A DNA stretch of 5,546 nucleotides from an uncultured Campylobacter sp. (GCF_938045405.1 NZ_CALIMW010000189.1:1-5546), one strand, 5' to 3'. Counted from the stretch's first letter, positions 1 to 5,431 are shown. A program made the numbers and translations. The notes: generated from the sequence alone by a model not told the origin.

Positions 1-136
1 TACGCGTTAAAGGCGGCGAGACTTTGTTTGTAAGAAAGCATTGCTCGGTTAAATTTAATAAATTTTATTTCAAATTTGACCGTAAAAATTCCAAAGCAAG
101 TCCTCGTCGTGAAATTTTACCGAACGATAAGGCATA

Positions 137-150
137 AAATTTTAAAATTT
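137..150. repeat. 14-bp palindrome AAATTTTAAAATTT, copy 1
   Basis: A perfect self-complementary 14-mer. Identical copies lie at 831-844, 849-862 and 5386-5399, all outside intact coding sequence. This copy sits 45 bp upstream of the start codon of the broken plus-strand gene at 196. Its function is unknown. AAATTT-rich gaps are common in Campylobacter, so it may simply be a favoured genomic word rather than a protein-binding site. Confidence 0.6.
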
Positions 151-195
151 AGCGCAAGCCGAGTTTTACCGCGCAAATTTTTAAAAGAGCGAACG

Positions 196-512
196 ATGAG
201 CGATCTGCCGAATCCTCAAGGCGCGCAAGAGCAAGAGCGCCGTATCCCGATACGAAATTTATTAAATTTTCGGGCGACTTTACGCGGCGGTTTTTGCGCT
301 GCTCGCGATCACGGCGCTTAGCGTATTCATGCTGCCTGAAAATATTTTAGACATAAGCGCGGCATGCGCGGACTTCGTCAAATTTATGAAGCGGTTTTTT
401 TCCAAACATCGCCGCGATCGGTAAGATCAGCCAGCATACGCAGCTTGCGGAATTTTACGTCGCGGCATTGCGGATCAGCCTTGCGGGATTTTTCGTGATA
501 AGCTGGATATAA
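196..512 (+). pseudogene. Frameshifted two-membrane-segment protein, possibly the N-terminal part of a PhnE-like ABC permease
   Basis: The frame opens with ATG at 196 (MSDLPNPQ). It moves to the next frame at the T4 run 267-270, where the protein continues as NFGRLYAAVFALLAITALSV, and moves again at the T7 run 395-401 (KRFFPNIAAIGKIS). It ends at TAA 510-512. Removing one T from each run gives a continuous 104-residue product with hydrophobic segments at about residues 28-46 and 86-103. The order of an N-terminal membrane segment, an FxxRFFP-like stretch and a second segment beginning LRISLAGFF recalls phosphonate-type (PhnE) permeases, which are normally about 250 residues or more. That assignment is inference and weak. 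No strong Shine-Dalgarno site precedes 196. Decay, T-run phase variation or sequencing error in homopolymers could all explain the breaks. It could instead be a small two-membrane-segment protein of unknown role. Confidence 0.45.
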
Positions 513-830
513 CGACAGGAAGGAACCTCGGGGCGTAAAGATGTAGCCGCTCTGTTTTTTCGGCATATTGATAGGATATGGGGATTACTTTACCGCCGAT
601 TTTGCCGTAAACGACATCTGTCACAGAGCAGGCAATGGTCGGACATTCCCGAAATTTCAAAGCAGAGAGCCTGTTTGGCCGGATGTCGGTCGCGAGGATA
701 TTTTTTTCATGTGCGACCCTTTTTATTACGCTTTTCATATCCAAGATCGCTCGCGGAATTTATATATCGCGGAACAAAAACGATAAGCATCCGAGCGACG
801 ATTAAATTTAAACCGCAAGCGGCCGCTTTC
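513..830. other. Gene-free stretch, probably decayed sequence
   Basis: No recognisable gene. The frame that ends the broken upstream gene at 512 stays open again from 513 to 836, but the peptide is Arg-rich, has no convincing start and matches no family I recognise. Another frame carries a short GRNLGA peptide (518-535). This resembles the segment after the second helix in PhnE-type permeases and might be a further shifted piece of the upstream pseudogene; this is speculative. Minus-strand open frames here have no ribosome binding site and no recognisable family. Bases 804-830 form one unit of the AAATTT-plus-GC-spacer repeat seen at 3043-3335, including a 12-bp palindrome AAGCGGCCGCTT at 817-828. 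Confidence 0.5.
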
Positions 831-862
831 AAATTTTAAAATTTCACTAAATTTTAAAATTT
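831..862 (-). terminator. Perfect AT-only hairpin at the end of the sensor operon
   Basis: Two copies of the palindrome AAATTTTAAAATTT (831-844 and 849-862) flank the 4-nt loop CACT. Because each copy is self-complementary, the pair can fold into a perfect 14-bp stem. The structure begins at the histidine kinase stop codon (TAA, complement of 862-864). Its position suggests transcription termination or 3'-end protection for the operon, and being symmetric it would be present in transcripts of either strand. It is not a classical intrinsic terminator because the stem has no G or C. Confidence 0.4.
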
Positions 863-2034
863 TATTCGCGCCACGTAAGGCGGAAGGTCGTTATCTCGCC
901 CGGCACGCTGTCGTAGGAGATAGAAAAGGAGTATTTTTTGCAGACCTCGCTTACGATGCTAAGCCCGATTCCAAAGCCGCCCTCGCTTGAGTTAAAGCGC
1001 GCAAAGCGCCTGAAAATTTCGCCTCCCTTTTTACTATCGATCCCCTCGCCGCTATTTGAGATCGCTAGCTCGCCGCGCCTTAGCCGTACATCCACGTAGC
1101 CGCCTGCGTTTGCGTATTTTACGGCATTGCTTAGCAGATTGTCGATCAGGCGCGAAATTTCATAGACGTTTGCGTTCATACTCGCATCCGCAAGATCGGT
1201 TTTAAGGGTAAGTCTGCGCTTTTGAATAAACGGCGCGAAATATTCGCAGCGCGAAGCGACTAGGCTTTTTAGATCGATCGAGCTAATCTCGCCCTCTTTT
1301 TTCATGCCGAAGGTCAAAAACACGAGATCCTCGTAGATGCGCGAAAGCGTCTTAGCGGCAAGGTCGATATTAGCGACGCGCTTGGCGTTGTATTCTCCAA
1401 GCTCTGCGTGCCGCATTGTCTCAACGCTCATCGAGATGATGCTAAGCGGAGTGTTGATCTCGTGGGTACTATCTTTGATGAAGCGATTTAGCGTGTCGAT
1501 CTTATCGTAAAGCGGCTTTGTGCCTAGCCGCACCAGATAAAACGCCACGGCTAATATCACGCCCAAAAGCGCTATCATCATCGCTGCTGTTTTGATACGA
1601 AGCGTTAAAATTTCGCCCTGCACGCTACTTCCAAGCAGAATGATTTTAGCCTTGGAAAAGGCGTTTCGCTCCTCCATATTTTGCAGATTCTCATAAATTC
1701 CTAGCCTTCCGCCACTTATAAATTCCGCCTTTAGCTTCGCTTTATCAAGTGCGCCAAGCTCACCACTGCAGCCGTAAATTTCATCAGAGTTTGGCTTAAA
1801 TATACACGCACTCACGCCCTTTTCGCGCTCAAAGTCCGCTAGCGATTCCAGCCCGTCCATGCTTGCTTTCATATAGATCATCATTTTGATCTCTTTTAGC
1901 TCTTTTATCCTGTGCGAAAGTAGCGCGGCTTCGTTCATCCTGTAATTTATCTTGAAAAAATATCCTAAAAACAACGCACTTGAAATGAGGTACAAAGATA
2001 AAATTTTAAGCGTTAAAGCGGTCTTTTCAGACAT
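862..2034 (-). CDS. Membrane sensor histidine kinase, partner of the adjacent OmpR-type regulator
   Basis: A 390-residue sensor kinase that should autophosphorylate on His and pass phosphate to the neighbouring regulator. Membrane segments lie at about residues 9-27 and 149-168 and enclose a periplasmic domain of about 120 residues, which carries Cys77 and Cys89. The H-box is STHEINTPLS with H191, the N-box LIDNLLSNAVKY (N299, N303), the G1 box NSGEGI (327-332), the F-box FRRFARF (341-347) and the G2 box GGFGIGL (352-358). The usual first Asp of the G1 box is Asn, a change also seen in working kinases such as CpxA. Only about 22 residues separate the second membrane segment from H191, so a full HAMP domain is absent. 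The ATG start lies inside the regulator gene (8-bp overlap, ATGTCTGA) with AGGG seven bases upstream, which points to translational coupling. The signal is unknown; the operon context suggests an envelope or metal stimulus (inference). Confidence 0.93.
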   Translation of the reverse strand: MSEKTALTLKILSLYLISSALFLGYFFKINYRMNEAALLSHRIKELKEIKMMIYMKASMDGLESLADFEREKGVSACIFKPNSDEIYGCSGELGALDKAKLKAEFISGGRLGIYENLQNMEERNAFSKAKIILLGSSVQGEILTLRIKTAAMMIALLGVILAVAFYLVRLGTKPLYDKIDTLNRFIKDSTHEINTPLSIISMSVETMRHAELGEYNAKRVANIDLAAKTLSRIYEDLVFLTFGMKKEGEISSIDLKSLVASRCEYFAPFIQKRRLTLKTDLADASMNANVYEISRLIDNLLSNAVKYANAGGYVDVRLRRGELAISNSGEGIDSKKGGEIFRRFARFNSSEGGFGIGLSIVSEVCKKYSFSISYDSVPGEITTFRLTWRE

Positions 2035-2689
2035 ACAGATACCCTGCGTTACGGCGATTTATGATGTGCTCTTCGCCTAGGACGCGGCGTAGATTTTTGA
2101 TGTAAGTTCGCAGCGCCTCTTCGCTCGGCGTCTCGTCGAATGTATAGATCGCAGAGAAAATTTCATCCTTGCTTAAAAGTCTGTTTTTATTTTGTAAAAA
2201 AAGCGCCAGCAGCTCACGCTCTTTGTTTGAAAGCGCGACGGGCACGCCCGATCTGCGTAGCTCTTTGCTTGCAAAATAAAATTTAAAATCATCGTCAATA
2301 GTTACAAAATCATCAAAATTATGGCTGAAGTTTCGCTTTATGAGCGAATTAACGCGCAGCAGCAGCTCTTTTAGCTCGTATGGTTTTTTGAGATAGTCGT
2401 CGCAGCCGCTTTTAAAACCGACCTCAAGGTCATCAAGTGTATTTAGCGAGGTGGCAAATATCGCGGGGGTGCGATCGCCGCTCTTGCGCAGCTCTTTTAA
2501 AAGTGAGAATCCGTCGCCTTTGGGGATCTTTACGTCAAATATAAAAAGATCAAATTTTTGCTCATAAGCAAGATCTGCAGCGCTTTGAGCGTCGCTGCAA
2601 ACGCATACGTCAAAGCCCGCGTCTTTTAGATATTCGCCGATGAGATCGCAAAGGGTCTCATCGTCCTCTACGAGTAAAATTTTACTCAC
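2027..2689 (-). CDS. OmpR/PhoB-family response regulator
   Basis: A 220-residue DNA-binding regulator, the usual length for the family. The receiver domain (about 1-115) has the acidic pair D9 and D10, phospho-acceptor D52 in FDVKIP, T80 and the KKPY lysine K102. The C-terminal winged-helix domain (about 125-220) shows the LSNKERELLALFL helix, the LLSKDEIFSAIY stretch, the recognition-helix region ALRTYIKNLRRVL and the final wing NRRNAGYLYV. The start is GTG and shares its first base with the TAG stop of the upstream small-protein gene (TAGTG). No strong ribosome binding site is visible, so translation probably depends on reinitiation. Its kinase partner overlaps at the 3' end. Likely targets include its own promoter, where GTGAA repeats lie 11 bp apart (inference). 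It resembles the small-genome TCS regulators of Campylobacter and Helicobacter, but I cannot assign a named orthologue. Confidence 0.95.
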   Translation of the reverse strand: MSKILLVEDDETLCDLIGEYLKDAGFDVCVCSDAQSAADLAYEQKFDLFIFDVKIPKGDGFSLLKELRKSGDRTPAIFATSLNTLDDLEVGFKSGCDDYLKKPYELKELLLRVNSLIKRNFSHNFDDFVTIDDDFKFYFASKELRRSGVPVALSNKERELLALFLQNKNRLLSKDEIFSAIYTFDETPSEEALRTYIKNLRRVLGEEHIINRRNAGYLYV

Positions 2690-2922
2690 TACATCTCTTT
2701 TTTCATCTCTTTTTTCATTTCGCCTTTCATCTCATCCTTCATATGTTTGCCCTCTTTCATAGCATCCTTGTGCATATCCTTCATATCGCCTTTCATCTCT
2801 TTCGCACTATTATGCATTGATGTATTGGCGTCCTTCATCTCATCTTTCATGCCCATATCGGCAGCTACGGCAAAAGTGCCAGCAAATAGCGCACTAAGCG
2901 CAAACAAAGTAAGTTTTTTCAT
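2689..2922 (-). CDS. Exported Met/Lys-rich small protein, MKxE repeats
   Basis: A 77-residue precursor. The signal peptide is MKKLTLFALSALFAGTFAVA, with likely cleavage at AVA/A or VAA/D. The mature chain of about 57 residues has 13 Met and 3 His, is otherwise almost all Lys, Asp and Glu, and contains no Cys or aromatic residues. It ends in four tandem MKxE units, so Met recurs every four residues. The ATG at 2922 is chosen because AAGGAG lies six bases upstream and a signal peptide follows directly; an in-frame TTG at 3000 would run through the promoter. It is the first gene of the operon and its stop overlaps the regulator start. It resembles the signal-bearing small proteins with MxKDx-type repeats. 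Periplasmic Cu(I)/Ag(I) binding through Met thioethers is an attractive but unproven role; a disordered stress-protective peptide is the alternative. Confidence 0.85.
   Translation of the reverse strand: MKKLTLFALSALFAGTFAVAADMGMKDEMKDANTSMHNSAKEMKGDMKDMHKDAMKEGKHMKDEMKGEMKKEMKKEM
2692..2742 (-). repeat. 12-bp tandem repeats encoding the MKxE tail
   Basis: The complement of the Met codons (CAT) falls at 2692, 2704, 2716, 2728 and 2740, an exact 12-bp period, and the two units nearest the stop are almost identical (CATCTCTTTTTT). Each unit encodes MKxE. Because the period is a multiple of three, gain or loss of a unit would change protein length without breaking the frame or the overlap with the regulator gene. 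Confidence 0.8.
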
Positions 2923-2928
2923 TACGTA

Positions 2929-2934
2929 CTCCTT
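2929..2934 (-). promoter_or_regulatory. Shine-Dalgarno AAGGAG of the Met-rich protein gene
   Basis: The minus strand reads AAGGAG six bases before ATG 2922. This is the strongest ribosome binding site in the operon. It decides the start in favour of the signal-peptide Met over the upstream in-frame TTG at 3000. Confidence 0.85.
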
Positions 2935-2945
2935 AAAAGAAATTA

Positions 2946-2983
2946 GCGGAATTATACTTCCGCAAAAGTGAAGTAAGTGTGAA
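2946..2983 (-). promoter_or_regulatory. Operon promoter with palindrome over the -10 box and phased direct repeats
   Basis: The minus strand carries a consensus TATAAT (2956 to 2951), giving a start near 2944 and a leader of about 20 nt. No TTGACA lies 17 bp upstream; the -35 position (2974-2979) reads CACTTA. A perfect inverted repeat, GCGGAA-N6-TTCCGC (2946-2963), brackets the -10 box. Direct repeats of GTGAA on the plus strand (2968-2972 and 2979-2983, 11 bp apart) cover the -35 area. Such 11-bp spacing is typical of OmpR/PhoB-family half-sites, so autoregulation by the operon's own regulator is plausible. The palindrome could be a separate repressor site. Confidence 0.6.
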
Positions 2984-3042
2984 ATTCCGAAAAAATTCAA
3001 ATTTAAATTTAAACGCCTGTAATTTCAAACGCGGCGCGGCTT

Positions 3043-3335
3043 AAATGCGCTCGGTCGGTCGCGATCTCTGAAATTTAAATCGCTCGCTACGGCTAGTCAA
3101 ATTCTAAACGCGAATCAAAGCTAGCCAGAGCGCACGCCAACAGCGCATCGCCGAGCTTACTTTATCGAGGCGAGATAGAAATTTAAACCGCCGGCGAAAC
3201 TGATTAAATTTATAATGCCACGACTCGGTCATTAAATTTAAAACGCCACGCAAGTCTTTAAATTTGCGGCATCGCGCGAGCTTTTAAATTCGCTATGCCG
3301 CGTAAGCCCTTAAATTTAGTGCGGCGCAAGCGCAC
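3043..3335. repeat. Degenerate phased array of AAATTT cores and GC-rich spacers in a gene-free gap
   Basis: AAATTT or near matches begin at 3043, 3071, 3099, 3179, 3206, 3234, 3260, 3286 and 3312. Spacing is 28 and 28, then an 80-bp gap (about three units), then 27, 28, 26, 26 and 26. The spacers resemble one another, roughly xtGCCrCGCaAGyCtt: for example ACGCCACGCAAGTC (3243-3256) and ATGCCGCGTAAGCCC (3295-3309). A coreless unit seems present at 3143-3165 (GCGCATCGCCGAGCTTACTT, compared with GCGGCATCGCGCGAGCTTTT at 3266-3285). A similar single unit lies at 804-830. The array fills most of the gap between metN and the operon promoter. No gene is visible on either strand. Its function is unknown. 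Confidence 0.6.
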
Positions 3336-3342
3336 AGTGCGC
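3330..3342. other. Hairpin downstream of metN
   Basis: GCGCAC-A-GTGCGC is a palindrome around one central base, ten bases past the metN stop codon (complement of 3353-3355). An alternative stem, GTGCG/CGCAC with a 6-nt loop, uses 3335-3350. No T-tract follows on the minus strand, so it is not a canonical terminator. It may still mark the 3' end of the metN transcript. Confidence 0.35.
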
Positions 3343-3352
3343 GAAATCGCAC

Positions 3353-4342
3353 CTAGATCGCGGCGCAGCTTTTGATCTCATCCTCACTTACGATCTCGTA
3401 GATCACGCCCGCGTTTTTGATAAACTCCTCCACGCGCGCGACGTGTGCGGGCTCTACGTTGATCACGAGGCTTCCGACGACGTTTTTATCGAGGCGCTCA
3501 AGCTTGCCCCAGACGATGTTAAAATTTATCTCCAAAGCGCGCGCCATATGCGTGATCACGCTGTCAAACGCAACCGCGGGCGGGAAAAAGAGCCTGATAT
3601 TCACGCCGCTTGCGGGCAGCACCTCCTCCTCGCCCAAAAACTCCTTCATATTCTCATCCGGGTGCAAAAATAGCGAGACGATATCGCCCGAGTTGCTCAC
3701 GCGTCCGCCCTTAAGCAGGATTGCTCGCTGCGCGATGCCCTTTACGACCTCCATCTCGTGCGTGACGAGCACGATCGTGATGCCTAGCTCGCGATTGATG
3801 CGGCGCAGAAGCGATAAAATTTGCGCGGTGGTGTTGGGATCAAGCGCCGAGGTTGCCTCGTCGGAAAGCAAAATTTTAGGGCTTAATGCAAGCGCGCGCG
3901 CGATCGCCACGCGCTGTTTCTGTCCGCCACTAAGCTCGCCAGGATAGGCATTTGCTTTACCCGCAAGCCCTACGAGCTCCAAAAGCTCGGCGACGCGGCG
4001 CTTCGTATGATCATTCGAATAGCCCCAAAATGCTAACGGCGTGGCGACGTTTTGCGCGACGGTGCGGCGGCTCATCAGCGCGAAGTGCTGAAAAATCATA
4101 CCGATATTTTTGCGCAGCTCGCGGATCTGAGCGGCGCTTAGCTCTCTTACCTCCCTGCCCTCTACTTTGAGGCTTCCTTCTTGATAATCCTCAAGCCCGT
4201 TTATGCAGCGCAGCAGAGTGCTTTTACCCGCACCGCTGCGGCCGACGATGGCAAAAATTTCGCCCTGCTTTACTTCTAAGCTCACATCGTCGATCACGCA
4301 GGTTTTGCCGTAAAATTTCTTTAAATTCTCTATCTTTATCAC
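3353..4342 (-). CDS. metN: Methionine ABC importer ATP-binding protein MetN
   Basis: A 329-residue ATPase that would energise methionine uptake (L- and often D-Met) with a MetI permease and MetQ lipoprotein at the inner membrane. The nucleotide-binding domain has Walker A GRSGAGKS (34-41), Q-loop Q85, signature LSGGQ (137-141), Walker B ILLSDEAT with D161 and E162, D-loop SALD (165-168) and switch H195. The segment MSRRTVAQNVATPL after the Q-loop is typical of MetN. A C-terminal NIL/ACT-like domain (about 245-323) is the family's regulatory site, where methionine binding inhibits transport. The length is normal. The start is GTG: an in-frame TGA lies immediately upstream, and GAGG is eight bases before it. 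It follows ddh by 44 bp and is probably cotranscribed. Oddly, no metI or metQ follows; a repeat-filled gap does. Confidence 0.93.
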   Translation of the reverse strand: MIKIENLKKFYGKTCVIDDVSLEVKQGEIFAIVGRSGAGKSTLLRCINGLEDYQEGSLKVEGREVRELSAAQIRELRKNIGMIFQHFALMSRRTVAQNVATPLAFWGYSNDHTKRRVAELLELVGLAGKANAYPGELSGGQKQRVAIARALALSPKILLSDEATSALDPNTTAQILSLLRRINRELGITIVLVTHEMEVVKGIAQRAILLKGGRVSNSGDIVSLFLHPDENMKEFLGEEEVLPASGVNIRLFFPPAVAFDSVITHMARALEINFNIVWGKLERLDKNVVGSLVINVEPAHVARVEEFIKNAGVIYEIVSEDEIKSCAAI

Positions 4343-4350
4343 TCAGATTT

Positions 4351-4354
4351 CCTC
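4351..4354 (-). promoter_or_regulatory. Ribosome binding site for the GTG start of metN
   Basis: The minus strand reads GAGG eight bases before the GTG (complement of 4340-4342). The codon just before the GTG is TGA, so no longer protein is possible in this frame and the GTG is the first usable start. A second purine-rich GGAGG (4376-4380), just past the ddh stop, is not followed by a usable start. Confidence 0.7.
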
Positions 4355-4386
4355 GTTCGTAATTCCGCCTAAACGCCTCCTGAAAT

Positions 4387-5373
4387 TTATAAAATTTCGC
4401 GCCTTAGCTCGTCCGTACTCTTTGGCGAAAGAAGCGCCGGAGCGATGTCAAATACGCTAAATGCGCCGCGCTCGCCCCTTTGCGCTAAGCGATACGCCGC
4501 GCGGGCGTAGGCTACGAGCACGCTTGCAGTAAATTCGGGATTTGAATCAAGCTTTAGCGAAAACTCGATCAAATGCTTGTTTTCGCCGCGCTCGCCCGTC
4601 GCTCCGCTTCGCAAGACGAATCCTCCGTGAGGGATGCCGCCGTGCTCTTTTTTAAGCGTTGCAAGATCTATAAAATGCACGCTCGTGTCGTAGTCGGCGA
4701 AGTAATTTGGCATCGTTTTTATCTCACGCTCGATGCGCGCCTTATCGGCGCCGTCCTGCGCCACGACGTAGCACTCGCGCAGGTGTTTTTCGCGCGTGCT
4801 AAGTTTTGGATTTTCGCCCGTGCGAACTCGCTCCAAGGCGCTTTCTATCGGTACGGTGTATTGGCGCGCATCCGCGACGCCCTCGATCCTGCGGATAGCG
4901 TCGGAGTGGCCCTGGCTCACGCCTTTACCCCAAAACGTATAACTGCTGCCGTTTTCTAGCACGCTCTCGCCAAATAATCTATTTAGCGAAAACAGCCCAG
5001 GATCCCAGCCTACCGCTATAATGCCTACGTTTCCGCCCGCTTTGGCGGCGGCGTCTACCGCGGCGAAGTGCTCTGGGATTTTTGCGTGCGTATCGAAGCT
5101 ATCTACGACGTTAAAGCTCTGCGCAAACTCGGGCGTCTGCGTCGGCAGATCCGTCGCGCTACCGCCGCAAAGCACCAAAACGTCAAATTTGCCCTTGTGC
5201 GATAAAATTTCATCCACGCTAAATACTGGCGCGTCGTATGTTTGCACACTGTGTGGCTCGCGGCGAGAAAACACTGCCGAAAGCTCTAAATCCTTGCTAT
5301 TTCGCGCGGCAAGCTCTACGCCGCGACCTAAATTTCCATATCCCAAAACCGCTATTTTTATTTTTTCGCTCAT
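4387..5373 (-). CDS. ddh: meso-Diaminopimelate D-dehydrogenase (EC 1.4.1.16)
   Basis: This 328-residue enzyme would reductively aminate L-tetrahydrodipicolinate to meso-diaminopimelate with NADPH and ammonia, replacing the several acylated steps of the DapD/DapC/DapE route. The product feeds lysine and peptidoglycan synthesis. An N-terminal Rossmann motif GYGNLG (11-16) is followed by SRR (36-38), SATD (72-75), GWDPG (122-126), FWGKGVSQGHSD (147-158), MPNYF (221-225) and PHGG (248-251), then SNPEFTAS (277-284). These match the well-studied Corynebacterium enzyme closely in order and spacing, and the length is normal for the family. ATG has GAAGGAT five bases upstream. A terminator-like hairpin lies upstream and metN 44 bp downstream. 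The gene is patchily distributed in bacteria, so acquisition by transfer is possible. No inactivating change is seen. Confidence 0.95.
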   Translation of the reverse strand: MSEKIKIAVLGYGNLGRGVELAARNSKDLELSAVFSRREPHSVQTYDAPVFSVDEILSHKGKFDVLVLCGGSATDLPTQTPEFAQSFNVVDSFDTHAKIPEHFAAVDAAAKAGGNVGIIAVGWDPGLFSLNRLFGESVLENGSSYTFWGKGVSQGHSDAIRRIEGVADARQYTVPIESALERVRTGENPKLSTREKHLRECYVVAQDGADKARIEREIKTMPNYFADYDTSVHFIDLATLKKEHGGIPHGGFVLRSGATGERGENKHLIEFSLKLDSNPEFTASVLVAYARAAYRLAQRGERGAFSVFDIAPALLSPKSTDELRREIL

Positions 5374-5378
5374 TTTTT

Positions 5379-5384
5379 ATCCTT
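5379..5384 (-). promoter_or_regulatory. Ribosome binding site AAGGAT of ddh
   Basis: The minus strand reads GAAGGATAAAAAATG, placing AAGGAT five bases before the start. It abuts the AAATTTTAAAATTT palindrome (5386-5399). That leaves little room for a promoter with its own start site between this box and the upstream hairpin. Confidence 0.7.
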
Positions 5385-5385
5385 C

Positions 5386-5399
5386 AAATTTTAAAATTT
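5386..5399. repeat. 14-bp palindrome AAATTTTAAAATTT, copy 4
   Basis: Identical to the copies at 137-150, 831-844 and 849-862. It sits just upstream of the ddh ribosome binding site. The embedded TAAAAT could act as a weak -10 box, but the resulting start would fall inside the Shine-Dalgarno region, so a promoter here is doubtful. Confidence 0.6.
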
Positions 5400-5406
5400 A
5401 GCACGT

Positions 5407-5423
5407 AAAACGGCGCGCCGCCG
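5407..5423 (-). terminator. Terminator-like hairpin after the partial upstream gene
   Basis: On the minus strand CGGCG-GCG-CGCCG (5423 to 5411) forms a GC-only 5-bp stem with a 3-nt loop, followed by TTTT (5410 to 5407). It begins 8 bp past the stop codon of the upstream membrane-protein gene. An outer pair, GTAAAA/TTTTAC (5405-5410 and 5430-5435), could extend the fold. The T-tract is short, so termination may be partial and allow read-through into ddh. Confidence 0.4.
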
Positions 5424-5431
5424 ATGAAATT

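Noticed and set aside
3..137. Open plus-strand frame from the left edge (44 codons, starts RVKGGETLFVRK)
   Set aside because: It could be the tail of an off-window gene, but it is dominated by AAATTT-derived Lys/Phe codons, matches nothing I recognise, and cannot be separated from chance.
475..744. Minus-strand 89-codon open frame
   Set aside because: No ribosome binding site, no recognisable family, and it overlaps the broken plus-strand gene; probably chance.
568..786. Plus-strand 72-codon open frame with TTG start
   Set aside because: Weak start, no ribosome binding site and no recognisable domain.
817..828. AAGCGGCCGCTT palindrome as a strong terminator
   Set aside because: A palindrome without a central loop folds poorly; the overlapping CCGC/GCGG stem has only a 2-nt gap and no T-tract.
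2923..3000. N-terminal extension of the Met-rich protein from an in-frame TTG
   Set aside because: It would place coding sequence through a consensus -10 box and the inverted repeat; the ATG at 2922 has AAGGAG and begins a clean signal peptide.
3179..3335. CRISPR array
   Set aside because: The conserved core is only 6-8 bp, the intervening segments resemble one another rather than being unique, and no cas gene is in view.
2984..3352. A metI gene downstream of metN
   Set aside because: No minus-strand frame of useful length or hydrophobic character exists here; stops are frequent and the region is repeat-like.
3417..3947. Plus-strand open frames inside metN
   Set aside because: Antisense shadows of a motif-complete MetN; no ribosome binding site or family features.
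4573..5401. Plus-strand open frames inside ddh (4573-4959 and 5021-5401)
   Set aside because: Antisense shadows of a full-length Ddh with all family motifs.
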